A program made the position numbers and the translations under genes. A DNA stretch of 8,439 nt from JBOGVZ01 sp050692985 (GTDB lineage: Bacteria > Actinomycetota > UBA4738 > CALAEC01), in NCBI GenBank assembly GCA_050692985.1, contig JBOGVZ010000030.1, positions 1-8,439 of the forward strand, in the 5' to 3' direction. This document shows positions 6,889-8,439 of the stretch, one piece after another. A model generated the notes under the pieces. It was not told where the DNA came from. It did no database searches and worked only from the letters and a program-made list of their open reading frames with translations. How positions within the stretch are numbered: the first letter of the stretch is position 1; each line of letters starts with the position of its first letter.

Positions 6889-6906
6889 CCTCCTCGATCG
6901 ATCGAG
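6889..6906 (-). promoter_or_regulatory. Ribosome-binding site fused to a 14-bp palindrome
   Basis: AGGAGG occupies 6889-6894 with a six-base spacer to the peptidase ATG, a consensus ribosome-binding site. Its upstream end overlaps the perfect palindrome CTCGATCGATCGAG (6893-6906). As DNA this could be an operator for a dimeric regulator. As RNA it could fold into a five-bp hairpin with a UCGA loop that encroaches on the ribosome-binding site by two bases. Either would affect expression of the peptidase. The function is inferred. Confidence 0.5.
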
Positions 6907-6950
6907 TCCGTGGGTAGGGTTCGCCGTCGACCCCGGCCAATCCTTCCGGG

Positions 6951-6960
6951 CGGTCGACCG
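6951..6960. promoter_or_regulatory. Palindrome CGGTCGACCG in the divergent intergenic region
   Basis: This perfect 10-bp palindrome ends eight bases before the -35 element of the membrane-protein promoter. A second GTCGAC core lies at 6926-6931, 27 bases away. The position between two divergent genes suits a shared regulator site, but such short GC-rich palindromes can arise by chance. Confidence 0.3.
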
Positions 6961-6968
6961 GGCTGGGT

Positions 6969-6998
6969 TTGACCGTCGCACGGGGCGGTCCCTATGCT
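6969..6998 (+). promoter_or_regulatory. Promoter of the DUF2269-like membrane protein gene
   Basis: TTGACC (6969-6974) and TATGCT (6993-6998) are separated by 18 bases, close to the housekeeping sigma consensus. Transcription would start around 7005, leaving a leader of about 33 bases with AAAGGGG (7025-7031) as the ribosome-binding site. The -35 hexamer is identical to that of the RTX gene. Confidence 0.55.
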
Positions 6999-7037
6999 TC
7001 GATCCGTTCCTGCGGTCGGAAGAGAAAGGGGCGTCCG

Positions 7038-7553
7038 ATGGACTGGTACGTGATCATCCTGAGAGTGATCCATATCGGGGCGGGGACGTTCTGGGTGGGG
7101 GCCGCCTTCGTCCTGTTCCTCTTCATCCAGCCGTCGGTGAGGGAGCTCGGTCCCGACGGACAGAAGTTCATGGGCCACCTCGTGGCGAGGAGGAAGCTGC
7201 CGATCCTGATCATGGTCGCCGGGATCGTGACCGTCCTCGCGGGGGTCCTCCTGTACTGGCGCGCTTCCGACGGGTTCGACGCCGATTGGATCAGCTCCGG
7301 CCCGGGCGTGGCGTTCACCGTAGGGGGACTGGCCGCGATCACAACGCTGGCGCTGGGATTAGGCATCACCAAGCCGGCTGTGGATCGCATGGGCGCGCTG
7401 GGGCAGGAGATCGCTACCAGCGGAGGTCAGCCCACCCCCTCGCAGGCTTCCGAGATGCAGCGGCTCCAAGCCAGGCTCGTCCTGCTCGGCCGGCTGAGCA
7501 TGGTCCTGCTCACCATCGCCGTCGTGACCATGGCCACAGCTCGGTTCGTCTAG
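7038..7553 (+). CDS. Four-span integral membrane protein, DUF2269/CopD-like
   Basis: This is a 171-residue hydrophobic protein of the inner membrane. Four segments are visible: about residues 4-30 (LRVIHIGAGTFWVGAAFVLF), 53-73 (LPILIMVAGIVTVLAGVLLY), 90-110 (VAFTVGGLAAITTLALGLGI) and 147-167 (VLLGRLSMVLLTIAVVTMAT). The first carries H12 followed by G-x-FW-x-G, as in DUF2269 and CopD-type proteins, where such a His may bind heme or copper. That function is an extrapolation. A polar loop at 112-145 is rich in Gln, Glu and Ser. The start is ATG 7038, with AAAGGGG six bases upstream. The frame opens earlier at 6969, but that is inside the promoter. The gene is transcribed away from the peptidase, and its stop overlaps that of Ku, so the 3' ends are antisense to each other. 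It looks intact. Confidence 0.75.
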   Translation: MDWYVIILRVIHIGAGTFWVGAAFVLFLFIQPSVRELGPDGQKFMGHLVARRKLPILIMVAGIVTVLAGVLLYWRASDGFDADWISSGPGVAFTVGGLAAITTLALGLGITKPAVDRMGALGQEIATSGGQPTPSQASEMQRLQARLVLLGRLSMVLLTIAVVTMATARFV

Positions 7554-8419
7554 CCCTCCTGAACCCTGCTGCGGCCCTTCCCGCGGCTCTTCTTGGAGGC
7601 CTCCACGCTCTCCTTGAGCGCGGCCATCAGCTCCGTGACGGGCGGTGTTCGGCCGGAGGCCGCGGGTTCCTCTAGGGCCCGTGGCGTCGGCGTCTTCTCC
7701 GCGAGCATGCGGAGCAGCTCCTCCCGGTAGGTGTCGGCGTACGCGGCGGGGTCCCACTCCGTGGTCAGCTGCTCGATCAGGCGAACCGCCAGCTCGAGCT
7801 CGCGGTCGTCGACCTCGACGCCTTCGAGGCCCGGAGCGAGGGCGGACGGCTCGCGGAGCTCGTCGCCGAAGAAAAGGGTCTCCACGGCGAGGGCGTTCCG
7901 CATCGGCCGAACCGCCACGAGGTGCGGCTTGGTGCGGAGGACGAAGCGGCCGATGCCGACACGTCCCGCCTCGCTCATGGCCCGGTGCAGCAGCACGTAT
8001 GGTCTGGTCGCCTCGGGCGACCGCGGCACCGCCACGTAGGTCTTCTCGAAGTGCACGGGGTCGATGTCCGCCAGGGCGACGAAATCCTCGATGTCGATCG
8101 ACCGGCTCCGCTGCGGGCGGACGCCCTCGATCTCCTCGTGTGACACCAGTACCACGTCGCCCTCCTCGGTCTCGTGTCCGCGCATCAGCTCATCCCAGGC
8201 CACGGGGCGCGATGGCTCCGCCGCGGGAACCTCAGCTCTTCGTGTCTCGGCGGGGTCTTCCTCGATCGGCGCTTCCACCACTCGCTGCTGCCGGACCCGT
8301 CGCCCCGCCCGATCATAGAGGTGGAACCGAACGTCCTTGGGCTCGGTCGCCGTGATCAGCCGCACGGGGATGGCGACCAGCCCGAAGCTGAGGGTCCCGG
8401 TCCACACCGCGGTCGGCAC
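7550..8419 (-). CDS. ku: Non-homologous end-joining DNA-end-binding protein Ku
   Basis: Bacterial Ku forms a homodimeric ring on double-strand DNA ends and recruits ligase LigD. This 289-residue protein has the expected N-terminus (VWTGTLSFGLVAIPVRLITA), the SIDIEDFVALADIDPVHFEK and TYVAVP core strands, the HRAMSEAGRVGIGRFVLR region of the ring, and WDPAAYADTYREELLRML before the tail. The C-terminus is short and basic (ASKKSRGKGRSR), as in Ku proteins that contact DNA beyond the ring. Residues 49-73 are an acidic, Ala/Pro-rich insertion replacing the segment that often carries 'C..CG.EV', and the protein has no cysteine. The start is GTG 8419, giving the usual family N-terminus. There is no good ribosome-binding site, but TAGAGT lies seven bases upstream. 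No ligD is in the window. It could lie beyond the right edge. Confidence 0.93.
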   Translation of the reverse strand: MPTAVWTGTLSFGLVAIPVRLITATEPKDVRFHLYDRAGRRVRQQRVVEAPIEEDPAETRRAEVPAAEPSRPVAWDELMRGHETEEGDVVLVSHEEIEGVRPQRSRSIDIEDFVALADIDPVHFEKTYVAVPRSPEATRPYVLLHRAMSEAGRVGIGRFVLRTKPHLVAVRPMRNALAVETLFFGDELREPSALAPGLEGVEVDDRELELAVRLIEQLTTEWDPAAYADTYREELLRMLAEKTPTPRALEEPAASGRTPPVTELMAALKESVEASKKSRGKGRSRVQEG

Positions 8420-8426
8420 GAGAACA

Positions 8427-8432
8427 ACTCTA
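8427..8432 (-). promoter_or_regulatory. Candidate -10 element for a leaderless ku transcript
   Basis: On the minus strand TAGAGT is followed by 7 bases (TGTTCTC) and then the GTG start of ku. The hexamer type and spacing match those at the HNH gene (TAGAAT, 7 bases, ATG). A -35 element would fall outside the window, so this rests on the -10 pattern and the weak ribosome-binding site only. Confidence 0.35.
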
Positions 8433-8439
8433 CCCCGTG

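Noticed and set aside
6907..6950. Promoter for the peptidase gene
   Set aside because: TTGGCC and TACCCA occur at an 18-base spacing, but neither hexamer is close enough to consensus to call.
7645..8355. Plus-strand 236-codon open frame opposite ku
   Set aside because: It is antisense to ku and Arg/Pro/Ala-rich, without family features.

Overview
The window is high-GC DNA whose codons end mostly in G or C, and it reads as a chromosomal segment of an actinobacterium. The support is a DUF222/HNH ('13E12') nuclease, a bacterial Ku, an RTX-type secreted protein with the 'DTC.NGE...SCE' ending common in soil Actinomycetota, and two TTGACC/TANNNT-type promoters. I cannot place it to a genus. No tRNA, rRNA, CRISPR array, insertion sequence or phage gene is visible. 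No gap between genes exceeds about 165 bases.

Layout, left to right. (1) 1-513, plus: a decayed 3' part of a glutamyl-tRNA synthetase gene (gltX) with at least two lesions. (2) 553-705, minus: a 50-residue single-span membrane protein. (3) 767-1897, minus: a DUF222/HNH endonuclease, possibly leaderless. (4) 1986-2116, plus: a small membrane-protein gene that seems to have lost one base. (5) 2137-2826, minus: a secreted RTX-repeat calcium-binding protein with a near-textbook promoter. (6) 3004-6882, minus: the largest gene, a 1292-residue secreted M36 (fungalysin-type) zinc metallopeptidase with a propeptide, an inserted beta-rich domain and three C-terminal accessory domains. A perfect 13-bp hairpin lies just past its stop. 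(7) 7038-7553, plus: a four-span membrane protein (DUF2269/CopD-like), divergent from the peptidase and with its own good promoter. (8) 7550-8419, minus: Ku, the DNA-end-binding protein of bacterial non-homologous end joining. It converges on the membrane protein so tightly that one CTAG supplies both stop codons.

The genes do not form one pathway. The centre (5 and 6) is a secretion-oriented block: two exported, probably calcium-dependent proteins on the same strand, with separate transcription signals. Ku and the HNH protein concern DNA ends and DNA cleavage, but nothing in the window links them directly, and no LigD is present. I see no clear undescribed multi-gene system. The items most worth a second look are the peptidase's domain order, the operator-like palindrome beside its ribosome-binding site, the two unlisted small membrane proteins, the gltX remnant and the over-represented palindrome GATCGATC.
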